Source: Methylobacter sp. (GTDB lineage Bacteria > Pseudomonadota > Gammaproteobacteria > Methylococcales > Methylomonadaceae). From it: DNA of 64,000 nt. Under the pieces are notes generated by a model. That model had not been told where the DNA came from and searched no databases. It saw nothing but the letters and a program-made list of their open reading frames with translations. Of the stretch, positions 27,307 through 36,601 are shown piece by piece. Numbering within the stretch: position 1 is the stretch's first letter; every line of letters starts with the position of its first letter. Location: assembly GCA_030684815.1 (NCBI GenBank), contig JAUXXQ010000161.1, positions 29,646 to 93,645 on the forward strand. Direction: 5' to 3'. A program made the position numbers and the translations under genes.

Positions 27307-29919
27307 CTAGAAAGTTGCGGTCAGACTCATACGAAAACTGACCGGCTCGACCGGATGAAAATGAATGTCGTCAACACCCGCCGCGTCTTCGCCGGGCAAG
27401 CGGGAGCCGTAAGAGTAGTCGATGGCGCTGTCCTTTCTGTTCAGCAAATTGAACATTTCCGCTTGTACCGTCCAGTTCTTGTTAAACGCATAACCGAGCA
27501 TCGCCGACAATAAAGCAGTCGGCTTCGAGCGCACGCTGTTGTCTTCATTCAACGGACGCGGGCCAAAATAGCGCAGGCGCGGCCCGCCGAAAAAACCGCC
27601 ATAAACATCATGGAAAGTAGCACCCGAGGCGACCACCGCTTCTATTGAGCCAGGAATATGATTGCCCTCGGGGACATTACCGCGAAAACGCGATTTGGAA
27701 TAGCTAAAATCCGCATCGAAAGTTAGCCAATCGGTCGGCGAATAATAATTGGCCCATTCCACGCCGTAACGTCGGCTTGGATGGCTGGCTTCTGTGTTGC
27801 CTGCGTCGCCGACGAACAGCAATTCTGAATCAATATCCAACCACCACAGCGACAACGTGCTTTGCAGGCCTTTGAGCCAAGTGGTACGTACTCCGACTTC
27901 AGCGCCGTAAGTGCGCGCCAGCGGGACGGCCGGTTTAACCGGATTATCATCGGCATCAACGGATGTTCCGGTTGCCGGGTCAATGCGCGTATTCACCCCA
28001 CGGGCATCGTTACTGTGAAAACCGAGGCCGCCGTTCAAATAATATTCGGTATCCGCCCAAGGCCCGAACACGATGCCCAATTTTGGACTGACCAGACCGT
28101 CTGTGGTGTTGCCGTTATTTTCCGGGAGTGTGCTGTTTGCCACATTAAAACGAAAGCCGTCAAAACGCACACCCAGATTAGTGCGCAGCCAATCCGTCCA
28201 GCGCGTTTTGTTTTCCGCATAAGGGCTGATGCTGCTGATCCAAACATCATCTTCACGCACCGTGTCATAGCGTTGTTGTGCTTGGGTTAACAGCAGGCCG
28301 TTATGGATATTATCGTTGCGGATTTGCAAACCAAATGTGGTCTCGGAATCGGCATCACCGAGCTGATGGAACAGGCTATGGCTCGCCTTCAGGCCTGACG
28401 TCCAGCGCTGGTCGGGTTGCGCAAACTGATCGCCGCGCTCCGGATTGTTCAAAAAATAAGTGAAGTTTGAATACAAATCCATTTGGGAATAAAGCCCGTA
28501 GACCATCAGTTTGGTGGCACTGGCCGCGCTTTGACGGTGCCATTCGCCGCTCAGGCTATAACGCTGGCTGTTGCCGCCATCGGTGGGGTCAATGTTGCCG
28601 AAGCGGTCAATCAAACCTGAATCTACCGCACGTTTAGGGATTTGGTCGGTGGCTTTCCAGTCGGCTTTATAGGCCATCGCAGTGGCGCTCCAGCCGGAAT
28701 CGTCATGCTCTTGGCTGTAACGCAGCACACCGTTAAATTTAAGGTAATCATTGCTCACTGCCCACGGGCCGCCGTTATTGACCACTTCACCGGCGTACAG
28801 CAGATTGCCGTCGCCCAGTTTGCGCGAACCGGCGGACAAGCCCCGGTAGTAATCGAAACTGCCGCCGGTAAATTTGAGCATGTTAGCGGGCAGGTCTTTG
28901 AAATATTGGATATTTGCCGCGCCGGTGCTGGAAAAATCGCCATTTTCCGCGTAATAATTGCCCTTTTGATAGCTGAGTGTCTGTATCAATTCGGGAATCA
29001 AAAAACTGCTGTCAGTCCAGCCTTGGCCGTGCGCGTTGGAAACCTGATTGATTGGCACACCGTCGATCTGGGTCAGAAAATCGGTGCCGTGGTCGAGATT
29101 AAAGCCGCGTAAATAATACTGGTTGGCCTTGCCTTCGCCGCTGTGTTGCGACGCAATCAGACCGGGGACGGTTTCGAGGATTTCGCCGGGGCGGCTGATC
29201 GGGCGGTATTGTAACTGTTCTTGGCCGACATTGCCTTGCGCGGCGCTGTCGGCAATACCGACCTGCGAATCAGCGCGCTGGACAACAATCAGGTCGGCAA
29301 ATTCTACGGATTCGTCATCCTGTTTTTGCGCTTTAGTTTTGCCGGTTGTCTTGCCCGCCGACGGCTGGGCATAAGCTGTGTTGGTAAAAATAAAAGCCAG
29401 GGCGAGTAATACCAAACGTGCAGTTAAAATGCCCGCGCCGTGTAGCAACATCGTCGCTAACATAAATCCCAAGGCGAATGACAACAAACTGGCCGATGCC
29501 GGCATTTCCTGGCCGTGTGCGTAACCGTGAAAAAAGGCGAAAAAAACCACAATCAGCACGCTGGCTGTTGCTTGGACGCGGATCACGCGCACAACCAGAA
29601 ACGCGAAAACCAGCACCGAGAGCAGGATCATCATTTCCACGCCAGGCACGGACACGCCCATCATGCCGGCCAGCCCACCCAGACCCATCATGCCGACAAA
29701 CGCCAGCGGCAACTGCCAGATAGCGCGGCCGCCGAGTTGCGCCGCCCAAATGCCGACCGTGACCATGGTCAACAAATGGTCGATGCCTTGTAACGGGTGA
29801 TTGAAACCGTTATACCAGCCGCTGACCGCATTGCCGCCGGTATGGGCTTGGACGAGTGCGGGCGATAATGACAACAGGAGTAGGGCAAAGGACAGCCGTT
29901 TTTTGTGTTTTATGTTCAT
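27307..29919 (-). CDS. HupE-type permease fused to a TonB-dependent receptor
   Basis: An 870-residue frame combining proteins of two different membranes. Residues 1-25 are a signal peptide (LSPALVQAHTGG). Residues about 26-190 are a HupE/UreJ permease with GFNHPLQGIDHLLTMVTVGIW and FHGYAHGQEMPA, the histidine-rich nickel/cobalt motifs. The last helix, ARLVLLALAFIFTNTAYAQ, is also a perfect signal peptide ending AYA-Q. After a charged linker and TonB-box-like ADLIVVQ comes a plug domain and a roughly 600-residue beta-barrel ending in SLTATF with the terminal Phe of outer-membrane proteins. The product may be cut at AYA-Q to release the receptor. Nickel uptake for the hydrogenase in this window is the natural inference. 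The ATG at 29919 is chosen from the signal peptide. Confidence 0.85.
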   Translation of the reverse strand: MNIKHKKRLSFALLLLSLSPALVQAHTGGNAVSGWYNGFNHPLQGIDHLLTMVTVGIWAAQLGGRAIWQLPLAFVGMMGLGGLAGMMGVSVPGVEMMILLSVLVFAFLVVRVIRVQATASVLIVVFFAFFHGYAHGQEMPASASLLSFALGFMLATMLLHGAGILTARLVLLALAFIFTNTAYAQPSAGKTTGKTKAQKQDDESVEFADLIVVQRADSQVGIADSAAQGNVGQEQLQYRPISRPGEILETVPGLIASQHSGEGKANQYYLRGFNLDHGTDFLTQIDGVPINQVSNAHGQGWTDSSFLIPELIQTLSYQKGNYYAENGDFSSTGAANIQYFKDLPANMLKFTGGSFDYYRGLSAGSRKLGDGNLLYAGEVVNNGGPWAVSNDYLKFNGVLRYSQEHDDSGWSATAMAYKADWKATDQIPKRAVDSGLIDRFGNIDPTDGGNSQRYSLSGEWHRQSAASATKLMVYGLYSQMDLYSNFTYFLNNPERGDQFAQPDQRWTSGLKASHSLFHQLGDADSETTFGLQIRNDNIHNGLLLTQAQQRYDTVREDDVWISSISPYAENKTRWTDWLRTNLGVRFDGFRFNVANSTLPENNGNTTDGLVSPKLGIVFGPWADTEYYLNGGLGFHSNDARGVNTRIDPATGTSVDADDNPVKPAVPLARTYGAEVGVRTTWLKGLQSTLSLWWLDIDSELLFVGDAGNTEASHPSRRYGVEWANYYSPTDWLTFDADFSYSKSRFRGNVPEGNHIPGSIEAVVASGATFHDVYGGFFGGPRLRYFGPRPLNEDNSVRSKPTALLSAMLGYAFNKNWTVQAEMFNLLNRKDSAIDYSYGSRLPGEDAAGVDDIHFHPVEPVSFRMSLTATF

Positions 29920-30136
29920 AGGATTTTCGGTCGGTTCAAATGGGCGGATACAATTGCAATGACGTGTATGCTTAGTTAACGGCAAGGTAAAAAGATTATC
30001 ACCAGGGAAACCCGAGGTCACGAAGTTTGTAGGCTTAAGCAAATAATAGTTTGAATTTGACATAGCTTATTAACAACAGTACCTTAGGCAACATTTTTTA
30101 ACTTTCACTTAAACATCGGTTTTTCAAGAGCAGTCA

Positions 30137-31321
30137 ATGGAAGAATTTCATAGAATAAGTCGTTTACCCCCCTACGTTTTTAATATTGTGACTGACCTGA
30201 AAGCCAAGGCGCGTGCGGCGGGGGAGGACATTATCGACTTCGGCATGGGCAATCCCGACCAGGCCACGCCGGATCATATCGTCAACAAATTGATTGAGTC
30301 AGTGCAGCGCCCCGATACCCACCGTTATTCGGTGTCTAAGGGTATTCCCCGTTTAAGGAAAGCCATTTGCACCTGGTATAAAAACCGCTTCGATGTCGAT
30401 TTGGACCCTGAAACCGAGGCCATCGTCACCATCGGTTCCAAAGAAGGTCTGGCGCATTTGGCGTTGGCGACCTTAGGCCCCGGCGATGTGGTGCTGGTGC
30501 CGAATCCGGCTTATCCGATCCACCCTTATGGTGTGGTGATTGCCGGTGCCGATCTTCGCCATGTGCCGATGGTGCCGGGCGGCGATTTCTTCGAGGAATT
30601 GCACAAAGCCATTATCGATTCATGGCCGAAACCGAAAATGTTAATCCTTAATTTTCCCGGCAATCCGACCAGCCAATGTGTGGAACTGGATTTTTTCGAG
30701 AAAATCATTGCCATCGCCAAAGAGCATAATATCTGGGTGGTACAAGATATTGCCTATGCCGACATCGTGTTCGATGGCTACAAAGCGCCGTCTATCCTTC
30801 AAGTCGAAGGCGCCAAAGACATTGCGGTCGAGTTTTTTTCACTGTCGAAAAGCTACAACATGCCGGGCTGGCGGGTTGGATTTATGTGTGGTAATAAAGA
30901 ACTGGTTTCTGCATTGGCGCGCATCAAATCTTACTTGGATTACGGCACTTTTACCCCGATTCAGATCGCCGCGATTGCCGCGCTCGAAGGCCCGCAAGAG
31001 TGTGTGGCTGAAATTGCCGAAATGTACCGGAAACGGCGCGATGTATTGTGCGAAGGCTTGACGGCGGCAGGCTGGCCGGTGGAAAAACCCAAAGCCACGA
31101 TGTTTGTTTGGGCGCGCATTCCTGAGGCTTATCAACATTTGGGCTCGATTGAGTTTGCCAAAAAACTGCTGCATGAGGCCAAAGTGGCGGTGTCGCCGGG
31201 TATCGGTTTCGGCCAGCATGGCGATGACCATGTCCGTTTCGGCCTAATTGAAAACGAACACCGTACCCGTCAGGCGGTGCGCGGCATCCGTTTGATGATG
31301 AAGAAAGACAATGTTATATAA
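30137..31321 (+). CDS. alaC: Pyridoxal-phosphate aminotransferase, AlaC type
   Basis: A 394-residue cytosolic class I/II aminotransferase, most likely glutamate-pyruvate transaminase. Motifs are [12 protein letters not shown] (near 36), [33 protein letters not shown], and the PLP lysine in [12 protein letters not shown] near residue 238. The start [15 protein letters not shown] is typical of AlaC. The next genes, hom and thrC, belong to aspartate-family amino acid synthesis, and this order is common in gammaproteobacteria. Confidence 0.9.
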   Translation: MEEFHRISRLPPYVFNIVTDLKAKARAAGEDIIDFGMGNPDQATPDHIVNKLIESVQRPDTHRYSVSKGIPRLRKAICTWYKNRFDVDLDPETEAIVTIGSKEGLAHLALATLGPGDVVLVPNPAYPIHPYGVVIAGADLRHVPMVPGGDFFEELHKAIIDSWPKPKMLILNFPGNPTSQCVELDFFEKIIAIAKEHNIWVVQDIAYADIVFDGYKAPSILQVEGAKDIAVEFFSLSKSYNMPGWRVGFMCGNKELVSALARIKSYLDYGTFTPIQIAAIAALEGPQECVAEIAEMYRKRRDVLCEGLTAAGWPVEKPKATMFVWARIPEAYQHLGSIEFAKKLLHEAKVAVSPGIGFGQHGDDHVRFGLIENEHRTRQAVRGIRLMMKKDNVI

Positions 31322-31327
31322 ATGATA

Positions 31328-31475
31328 GGACACGGAGCGCACGGATTAGACGGATTTACACGGATTTTTTTATATTGAGATTGCAGTCTACAAGCCGAGT
31401 CTTGGAGCCTGTTATGTGTTTTCAAATCCGTTCTTATCCATTTAACCCGGTGCCATCCGTGTTCCACATTTTTCT
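31328..31475. repeat. Dispersed imperfect inverted repeat of the CACGGATT type
   Basis: The left side has GACACGGAGCGCACGGATT and GGATTTACACGGATTTTTT; the right side has ATCCGTTCTTATCC and CCATCCGTGTTCCAC in opposite orientation. A related but diverged copy lies at 44122-44212. It fills most of the alaC-hom spacer. Confidence 0.65.
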
Positions 31476-31507
31476 TTGTGCAAAATAGTTTTTAACTGGA
31501 GTTTGAT

Positions 31508-32818
31508 TTGAAACCGGTAAAAGTAGGTGTATTAGGACTAGGTACCGTCGGTGGCGGCACTGTCAATGTATTAAAGCGCAATGCGGCGGAAATCGCGCGC
31601 AGGGCGGGGCGTGAAATCATCATCACCCGCGCTTCGGCCAAGGATTTAAACAAGGCGCGCATTTGCGACACGCAAGGCATCGCCTTAACCACCGATCCTT
31701 TCGACATTATCAATGACCCTGAAATTGAAATCATTTTGGAATTGATTGGCGGGGCAGGGCAGGTTAAAGACATGGTGTTGAAAGCCATAGAAAATGGCAA
31801 GCACGTCGTTACCGCCAACAAGTCGCTGATTGCTTTGCATGGCAACGAGATTTTCGCCAAAGCCAGCGAAAAAGGCGTGATTGTCGCCTTTGAAGCCGCT
31901 GTTGCCGGCGGCATTCCGATTATCAAGGCCATCCGCGAAGGGCTTAGCGGCAATCAAATCGAATGGCTGGCAGGCATCATCAACGGCACCGGCAATTTCA
32001 TCCTGACTGAAATGCGCGATAAAGGCCGCGATTTTGCTGACGTATTGGCCGAAGCGCAAGCCTTAGGTTACGCCGAAGCCGATCCGACTTTTGATGTCGA
32101 AGGCATCGACGCCGGACATAAACTGACCATTTTGGCCTCTATCGCATTCGGCATCCCGTTGCAGTTCGACAAAGTGTTTACCGAAGGCATTACCCAAATC
32201 ACCCGCACCGATGTCGAATATGCCGAACAATTGGGCTACCGCATCAAGCATTTGGGCATTGCCCGCAAAACGGCGGCAGGCATTGAATTGCGCGTGCATC
32301 CGACCTTGATTCCCGAGCGCCGCTTGATTGCCAACGTCAATGGCGTGATGAACGCGGTTTTGGTCAAAGGCGATGCGGTTGGCCCTACGCTTTATTACGG
32401 TGCCGGGGCCGGCGCCGAACCCACTGCATCATCCGTGGTTGCCGATGTGATTGATGTAGTCCGAGCCTTAACGGCCGATCCTGAAAATCGCGTGCCGCAT
32501 TTAGCGTTTCAGGCCGATGCAATCGCCGACATTCCTGTGTTGTCGTCCGAGCAATTTAAAACCGCTTATTATTTGCGTCTGAATGCCGAAGACAAGCCCG
32601 GCGTATTGGCTGAAGTGACGCGCATTCTGGCCGCGCACCACATCAGCATTGAAGCCATCAGCCAAAAAGCGCCGCTGAACAATGAAACGTCCGTGCCGAT
32701 TATCATACTGACGCAAATCACGCTGGAACAGGAAATGAACGCGGCCATCGCTGAAATCGAAGCACTCGCAACCGTGAGCGGCAAAATCAACCGCATCCGT
32801 CTGGAAACTTTAGGATAA
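31508..32818 (+). CDS. hom: Homoserine dehydrogenase
   Basis: A 436-residue enzyme that reduces aspartate semialdehyde to homoserine, leading to threonine and methionine. The dinucleotide motif GVLGLGTVGGGTV is at 7-19, TANKSLIALHG near 103, EAAVAGGIPIIKAIREGL near 130 and the catalytic-core INGTGNFILTEM near 160. The C-terminal ACT domain (AEDKPGVLAEVTRILA) should bind threonine for feedback control. Translation starts at a TTG (31508) with GGAG upstream. An in-frame ATG is not available close by. Confidence 0.95.
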   Translation: MKPVKVGVLGLGTVGGGTVNVLKRNAAEIARRAGREIIITRASAKDLNKARICDTQGIALTTDPFDIINDPEIEIILELIGGAGQVKDMVLKAIENGKHVVTANKSLIALHGNEIFAKASEKGVIVAFEAAVAGGIPIIKAIREGLSGNQIEWLAGIINGTGNFILTEMRDKGRDFADVLAEAQALGYAEADPTFDVEGIDAGHKLTILASIAFGIPLQFDKVFTEGITQITRTDVEYAEQLGYRIKHLGIARKTAAGIELRVHPTLIPERRLIANVNGVMNAVLVKGDAVGPTLYYGAGAGAEPTASSVVADVIDVVRALTADPENRVPHLAFQADAIADIPVLSSEQFKTAYYLRLNAEDKPGVLAEVTRILAAHHISIEAISQKAPLNNETSVPIIILTQITLEQEMNAAIAEIEALATVSGKINRIRLETLG

Positions 32819-32825
32819 ATAAAAA

Positions 32826-33905
32826 ATGTCTAATCACAAACACCACACCGGCTTAATTGAGCGTTACCGCGACCGCCTGCCGGTCAGCGCCAATACCCGC
32901 ATCATCAGCTTGAACGAAGGCAATACGCCGTTGATTCAACTGTACAATATCCCGCGCCTAATCGGCAAAGACGTGGATATTTACGTCAAATTCGAAGGCT
33001 TGAACCCCACAGGTTCCTTCAAAGATCGCGGCATGACCATGGCCGTGACCAAAGCGGTAGAGGAGGGCAGTCAAGCCATTATTTGCGCCTCAACCGGCAA
33101 CACCTCAGCCGCCGCTGCCGCCTACGCCGCCCGTGCCGGCATCAAAGCCTTCGTGTTAATTCCCGACGGCAAAATTGCCCAGGGCAAACTGGCGCAAACC
33201 TTGATGTACGGCGCTGAAATCATCCAGATTAACGGCAACTTCGACAAAGGCATGGCCTTGGTCAAAGAAATCGCCGACCACGCGCCGGTCACCATCGTCA
33301 ACTCGATCAACCCGTACCGGATTGACGGCCAAAAAACCGCCGCCTTTGAAATCGTCGACGACTTAGGTTTCGCGCCCGATTATCACTGCCTGCCGGTCGG
33401 CAATGCCGGTAACATCACCGCCTACTGGAAAGGCTACACCGAATATGCCACGAGCCGCGTATGCAGTACGCGCCCGGTTATGTGCGGTTACCAGGCCGCC
33501 GGCGCCGCGCCGTTTTTGGCTGGTCACCCGATTGAAGACCCGGAAACCATCGCCACCGCCATCCGTATCGGCAATCCGCAATCCTGGGATTATGCCTGGG
33601 CGGCGCAAAAAGAATCCGGCGGCTGGTTTGAAAAATTCACCGACGAACAGATTTTGGCTGCGCAAAAAATGCTGTCGCAATATGAAGGCATCTTTTGCGA
33701 ACCGGCATCGGCCACCTCATTAGCCGGTGCTCTTCATGACATCGCACTAGGCAACATCCCCGAAGGCAGTAAAATCGTCTGCACCTTAACCGGCAACGGT
33801 TTAAAAGACCCCGATACCGCGATAGCGCAATGTTCAGCGGCGCATCCGGTGACCATAGAAGCCACTCTGGATGCGGTTAAACGGGCTATATTAGATTGTT
33901 TGTAA
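32826..33905 (+). CDS. thrC: Threonine synthase
   Basis: A 359-residue PLP enzyme that converts O-phosphohomoserine to threonine. The PLP lysine is in GSFKDRGMTMAV near residue 60, CASTGNTSAAAAAYAARAG follows, and the phosphate-binding loop is PVGNAGNITAYWKGY. SATSLAGALH and LTGNGLKDPD near the end are typical of the short class II enzyme. It lies 7 bases after hom in one operon. Confidence 0.95.
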   Translation: MSNHKHHTGLIERYRDRLPVSANTRIISLNEGNTPLIQLYNIPRLIGKDVDIYVKFEGLNPTGSFKDRGMTMAVTKAVEEGSQAIICASTGNTSAAAAAYAARAGIKAFVLIPDGKIAQGKLAQTLMYGAEIIQINGNFDKGMALVKEIADHAPVTIVNSINPYRIDGQKTAAFEIVDDLGFAPDYHCLPVGNAGNITAYWKGYTEYATSRVCSTRPVMCGYQAAGAAPFLAGHPIEDPETIATAIRIGNPQSWDYAWAAQKESGGWFEKFTDEQILAAQKMLSQYEGIFCEPASATSLAGALHDIALGNIPEGSKIVCTLTGNGLKDPDTAIAQCSAAHPVTIEATLDAVKRAILDCL

Positions 33906-34027
33906 TTTAAAAATAGAACACCGATAACGCTATAAGGTGGATTCGCCGTAGGCAACCCACCACAACTTCGGCAGGATGTCATCGGCGTGGTGCGTGTGTG
34001 GCGGTTTGCAGCGCTACAGCTCTAAAC

Positions 34028-34053
34028 GGTGGGCAAAACAGCGCCTGCCCACC
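34028..34053. repeat. GGTGGGCA hairpin, family C
   Basis: GGTGGGCA and TGCCCACC arms surround a 10-base loop. It is one of seven copies, most of them around the accessory blocks at 34-39 kb and 55-58 kb. Confidence 0.85.
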
Positions 34054-34097
34054 CTTGACTATTTAGTCAAAACGATAAAAATGGAGATCCTTGGAAA

Positions 34098-34313
34098 ATG
34101 ATACCGGACATTAGCAAACACAACCCAGACCCTGAGTATTTAAAGGGCTTGATCGGCAAGATAGGCGTCAGTCAGCGCGAATCTGCCCGGCGCATTGGCA
34201 TTTCAGAGCGCGTCATGCGGCAGTATCTGTCAAACCGGGATGCCAGCACCGCCCTGGAAGCGCCCTATCCTGTGCAGTTTTGTCTGGAGGTGTGGGCGGA
34301 TGAGCAAGAGTAA
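34098..34313 (+). CDS. Small helix-turn-helix protein
   Basis: A 71-residue protein whose centre, IGVSQRESARRIGISERVMR, is a clear XRE-like helix-turn-helix, followed by QYLSNRD. The rest is too short for another domain. It has a GGAGATCC ribosome site. It could be a phage- or plasmid-type regulator, and it sits at the left edge of the accessory block. A 28-codon frame overlaps its end (34300-34386) but reads into a repeat and is probably not a gene. Confidence 0.65.
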   Translation: MIPDISKHNPDPEYLKGLIGKIGVSQRESARRIGISERVMRQYLSNRDASTALEAPYPVQFCLEVWADEQE

Positions 34314-34351
34314 TCAGCATGTTTTCATAGCCGTTGGGCACACAGAGCTCG

Positions 34352-34374
34352 GTGGGCAAGGCTTTTTTGCCCAC
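34352..34374. repeat. GTGGGCAA hairpin, family C
   Basis: GTGGGCAA and TTGCCCAC arms with a 7-base loop ending in a run of T. In plus orientation it also resembles a weak terminator for the small HTH gene. Confidence 0.8.
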
Positions 34375-34393
34375 GTGGAACGGTGATACTGCT

Positions 34394-34508
34394 ATCTCGT
34401 TCCCAAGCTCTGGCTTGGGAATGCCTACCGTCAAGCTCTGCTTGATGTGTCTCGGCAAGCGGAGCTTGTTGGGTAGTCACTCCCAAGCTGGAGCTTGGGA
34501 GCGAGATA
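34394..34508. repeat. Composite REP-like element, family B-related
   Basis: The outer arms ATCTCGTTCCCAAGCTC and its near-complement at 34480-34508 enclose two smaller hairpins, CAAGCTCTGCTTG and CAAGCGGAGCTTG. This is the layout of paired REP units in a BIME. Confidence 0.75.
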
Positions 34509-34743
34509 ACATTCTCGGTGTTGACGCGCTGAGGGATTATTGCGCCCGAAGACCGGGACAGTCGCTAAGAAATGTGGGATATGCGTAAAAAAAGGACGAA
34601 TTTTGGATTGGTTTGGGTAAAAATGAGCTGCATATGAGAAAAAACTGTATTTTCGAAAAAAAATGCCACGCCGGACGACTTGAGAATCGCTTGGATTCGG
34701 AATATTTTCACAGTCTCTGGAGCTTGGGAGCGAGACATGTGGA

Positions 34744-34792
34744 GCGCTAACAAAGCGTTGCACCGGATAAGCCGGTGAACGCGGTGTTATGC
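34744..34792 (+). other. attC-like integron recombination site
   Basis: Reading GCGCTAACAAAGCGTTGCAC, then CGGATAAGCCGGTGAACGC and GGTGTTATGC, the strand folds as an attC site. TAAC pairs with GTTA in the R boxes, then there is an unpaired spacer. GCGTT pairs with AACGC in the L boxes, one G is extrahelical, CACCGG pairs with CCGGTG, and ATAAG is the terminal loop. That set of features is specific. No integrase or second attC was found in the window. The site lies 36 bases before the reverse transcriptase gene. Confidence 0.65.
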
Positions 34793-34828
34793 ATTGAAGA
34801 TACCCAGGATAGTCGAGCGAAATAGTTT

Positions 34829-36457
34829 ATGAATAAGCTCCTAAAAGAATTGCAAGAAAAGTTAGATTTTCAAAGTGCGATCTCAAGCGCTTCTATCCCT
34901 AATGACTTGTTACCTTCGAGATATGAGGACAAAGTTGGAGGTGAGTTGGGAAAAGAGTTCGTGGCTCATCTTGAGAGAATCATCAATGAAGAAAGATATT
35001 CTCCAGACGAAGCTTCATTCATTCATGTCCCAAAACCCGGATTCACTACACGTCCCGCGGCATTACTCACGCTGGCAGATAGATTGGTTTATGAGGCTCT
35101 TATTGATTCAATAAAACCCGCGATTGAGAAGAAACTAATAAGCGATGAGTATGTAATGTGGCCGCGAGCCAACTACATACCAAAAAGATGGGGTGAATTT
35201 GAAAGAGCCCCAATTTCTACGGGTGAGGAGTACGTGGTAAACGTCGATGTTACTGCATTCTATGACTCTATAGACCATTCAGTGTTAGAGGATAAGATTG
35301 TAGAGATCATCGGCGAAGATACCTTTGCCCGTGCTATAAGTTCGTTTCTCACAAACGTTATGGGCTCAAACAGGGGAGTGCCGCAAGGTATATTAGCTTC
35401 CGATACTCTTGCCACTCTTTATCTTCAATCTGTAGATTCTGCAATGCTTCGGTCTGGATTTAATTACTGGCGTCATGGTGATGATATTAGGATGAGCGCT
35501 GAGAATATATCTTTGGCTCGTCAAGCAATAGCCATAGCTGAAATTGAGCTAAGAAAGCTCGGCTTGGTTTTAAATTCATCAAAGTGCGTAATCCAACGAA
35601 CTGAGCATTACGACACTCACCTTCAAAAAACCAGTAAAGTTTACGATCTTATAAAAAAACAGCTGTATGAAAAAAAGGTCGAGGATGTAAGTTCCGATTC
35701 AGATGTATTGCAAGACTTCATGAGTGAGGCAAAGCTGGACGATCAAATGAAGTGGGATTTGTTTTACCATGAGTCTATATCTATAGAGGATGTAATCGAA
35801 GAGATTAGAGAACATTTGCAGCCCGACGAGTTGGAAATAGCCAAAGCGTTATTTGAAGAAACTATGGTGGGTATTCCTGATGGTGAAAATCCGCTGCCTA
35901 AAGATCAGTTTCATGTGCAAATAAAGAAATCGATGCTGCGATTGGCTGCGGGTAAGTCGGATATAGCAGTTGATAAATGTTCAAGCTTAATAGCGAAGTT
36001 TCCAGACAAAACAGAGTTGGTGTGTAACTACTTAATATCCCTCTCATCGATTTGTCCTCAGGATGTTGCGCTCCAAGTAGAGGATGTTATTAATTCAGAC
36101 TTGTTTTTGACTGCATGGCAAAAAGCTTGGATATATAGAGTTCTTGGCGAATGCAGCGATAGGATTTCCGACAACACGAAGGCAACAATTTTTAAAAACT
36201 GCAGCGACCAATATGCCCACTGGCTGGAAAGAGTTGAGGGCTTTAAAGTTCTTTCGAAGATTGGAGCGCTTCCTTTTAAGCTGATAATGCAAAGTTGGGA
36301 GATTGCCCCGATAGCGTACAAACCAGACTTGATCGCGTCGGCGGTTTATTTGTCAAGGAGCTGCAAAAGATCCCAGCGATTCTTGGAAGGGATTAAGCAA
36401 TTTCCTATCGAAAGAGTTGTCGCTAGACATTGTATGTCGAAATTGCAAGATTTGTGA
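34829..36457 (+). CDS. UG/Abi-like reverse transcriptase with helical C-terminus
   Basis: A 542-residue protein with an RT domain at about 60-250. Motif A is VNVDVTAFYDSIDHSVL, motif B is GVPQGILASDTLATLYL, and the catalytic motif C reads WRHGDDIRM, where the usual aromatic residue of YxDD is His. LRKLGLVLNSSKCVI is motif D/E. Residues about 265-542 are helical with no recognised domain, similar in layout to the alpha-repeat tails of Abi and UG-class defence RTs. No maturase or group II intron structure is visible. The gene is AT-rich against its surroundings and follows an attC-like site, so transfer as a cassette is likely. Subgroup unknown. Confidence 0.78.
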   Translation: MNKLLKELQEKLDFQSAISSASIPNDLLPSRYEDKVGGELGKEFVAHLERIINEERYSPDEASFIHVPKPGFTTRPAALLTLADRLVYEALIDSIKPAIEKKLISDEYVMWPRANYIPKRWGEFERAPISTGEEYVVNVDVTAFYDSIDHSVLEDKIVEIIGEDTFARAISSFLTNVMGSNRGVPQGILASDTLATLYLQSVDSAMLRSGFNYWRHGDDIRMSAENISLARQAIAIAEIELRKLGLVLNSSKCVIQRTEHYDTHLQKTSKVYDLIKKQLYEKKVEDVSSDSDVLQDFMSEAKLDDQMKWDLFYHESISIEDVIEEIREHLQPDELEIAKALFEETMVGIPDGENPLPKDQFHVQIKKSMLRLAAGKSDIAVDKCSSLIAKFPDKTELVCNYLISLSSICPQDVALQVEDVINSDLFLTAWQKAWIYRVLGECSDRISDNTKATIFKNCSDQYAHWLERVEGFKVLSKIGALPFKLIMQSWEIAPIAYKPDLIASAVYLSRSCKRSQRFLEGIKQFPIERVVARHCMSKLQDL

Positions 36458-36569
36458 TAGGTGATTTCTTTGCATAGCAAGCAACTACACTAGGCTCCAC
36501 AAACAGTTGCGCTTTTTACGCAAAAACACACGCCAATTTGCTCTGCCAGAACGATGACACAGCTAATCG

Positions 36570-36591
36570 GTGGGCAAAACCGCCTGCCCAC
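36570..36591. repeat. GTGGGCA hairpin, family C
   Basis: GTGGGCA and TGCCCAC arms with an 8-base centre. Same family as at 34028 and 38832. Confidence 0.8.
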
Positions 36592-36601
36592 GCTGACTAA
36601 A

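Larger units (their letters stand above)
34314..34828. other. Repeat-rich spacer ahead of the reverse transcriptase
   Basis: It contains the family C hairpin at 34352-34374 and a composite REP-like unit at 34394-34508. A half copy of that unit (TGGAGCTTGGGAGCGAGA) is near 34719-34736, and an attC-like site is at 34744-34792. The stretch 34560-34710 is AT-rich with no recognisable gene. Confidence 0.6.

Noticed and set aside
34300..34386. 28-codon frame overlapping the small HTH gene
   Set aside because: Its second half is the family C hairpin sequence, so it is probably not a gene.
34829..36457. Group II intron or retron
   Set aside because: No maturase domain, intron ends or msr/msd-like inverted repeats are visible around the RT gene.
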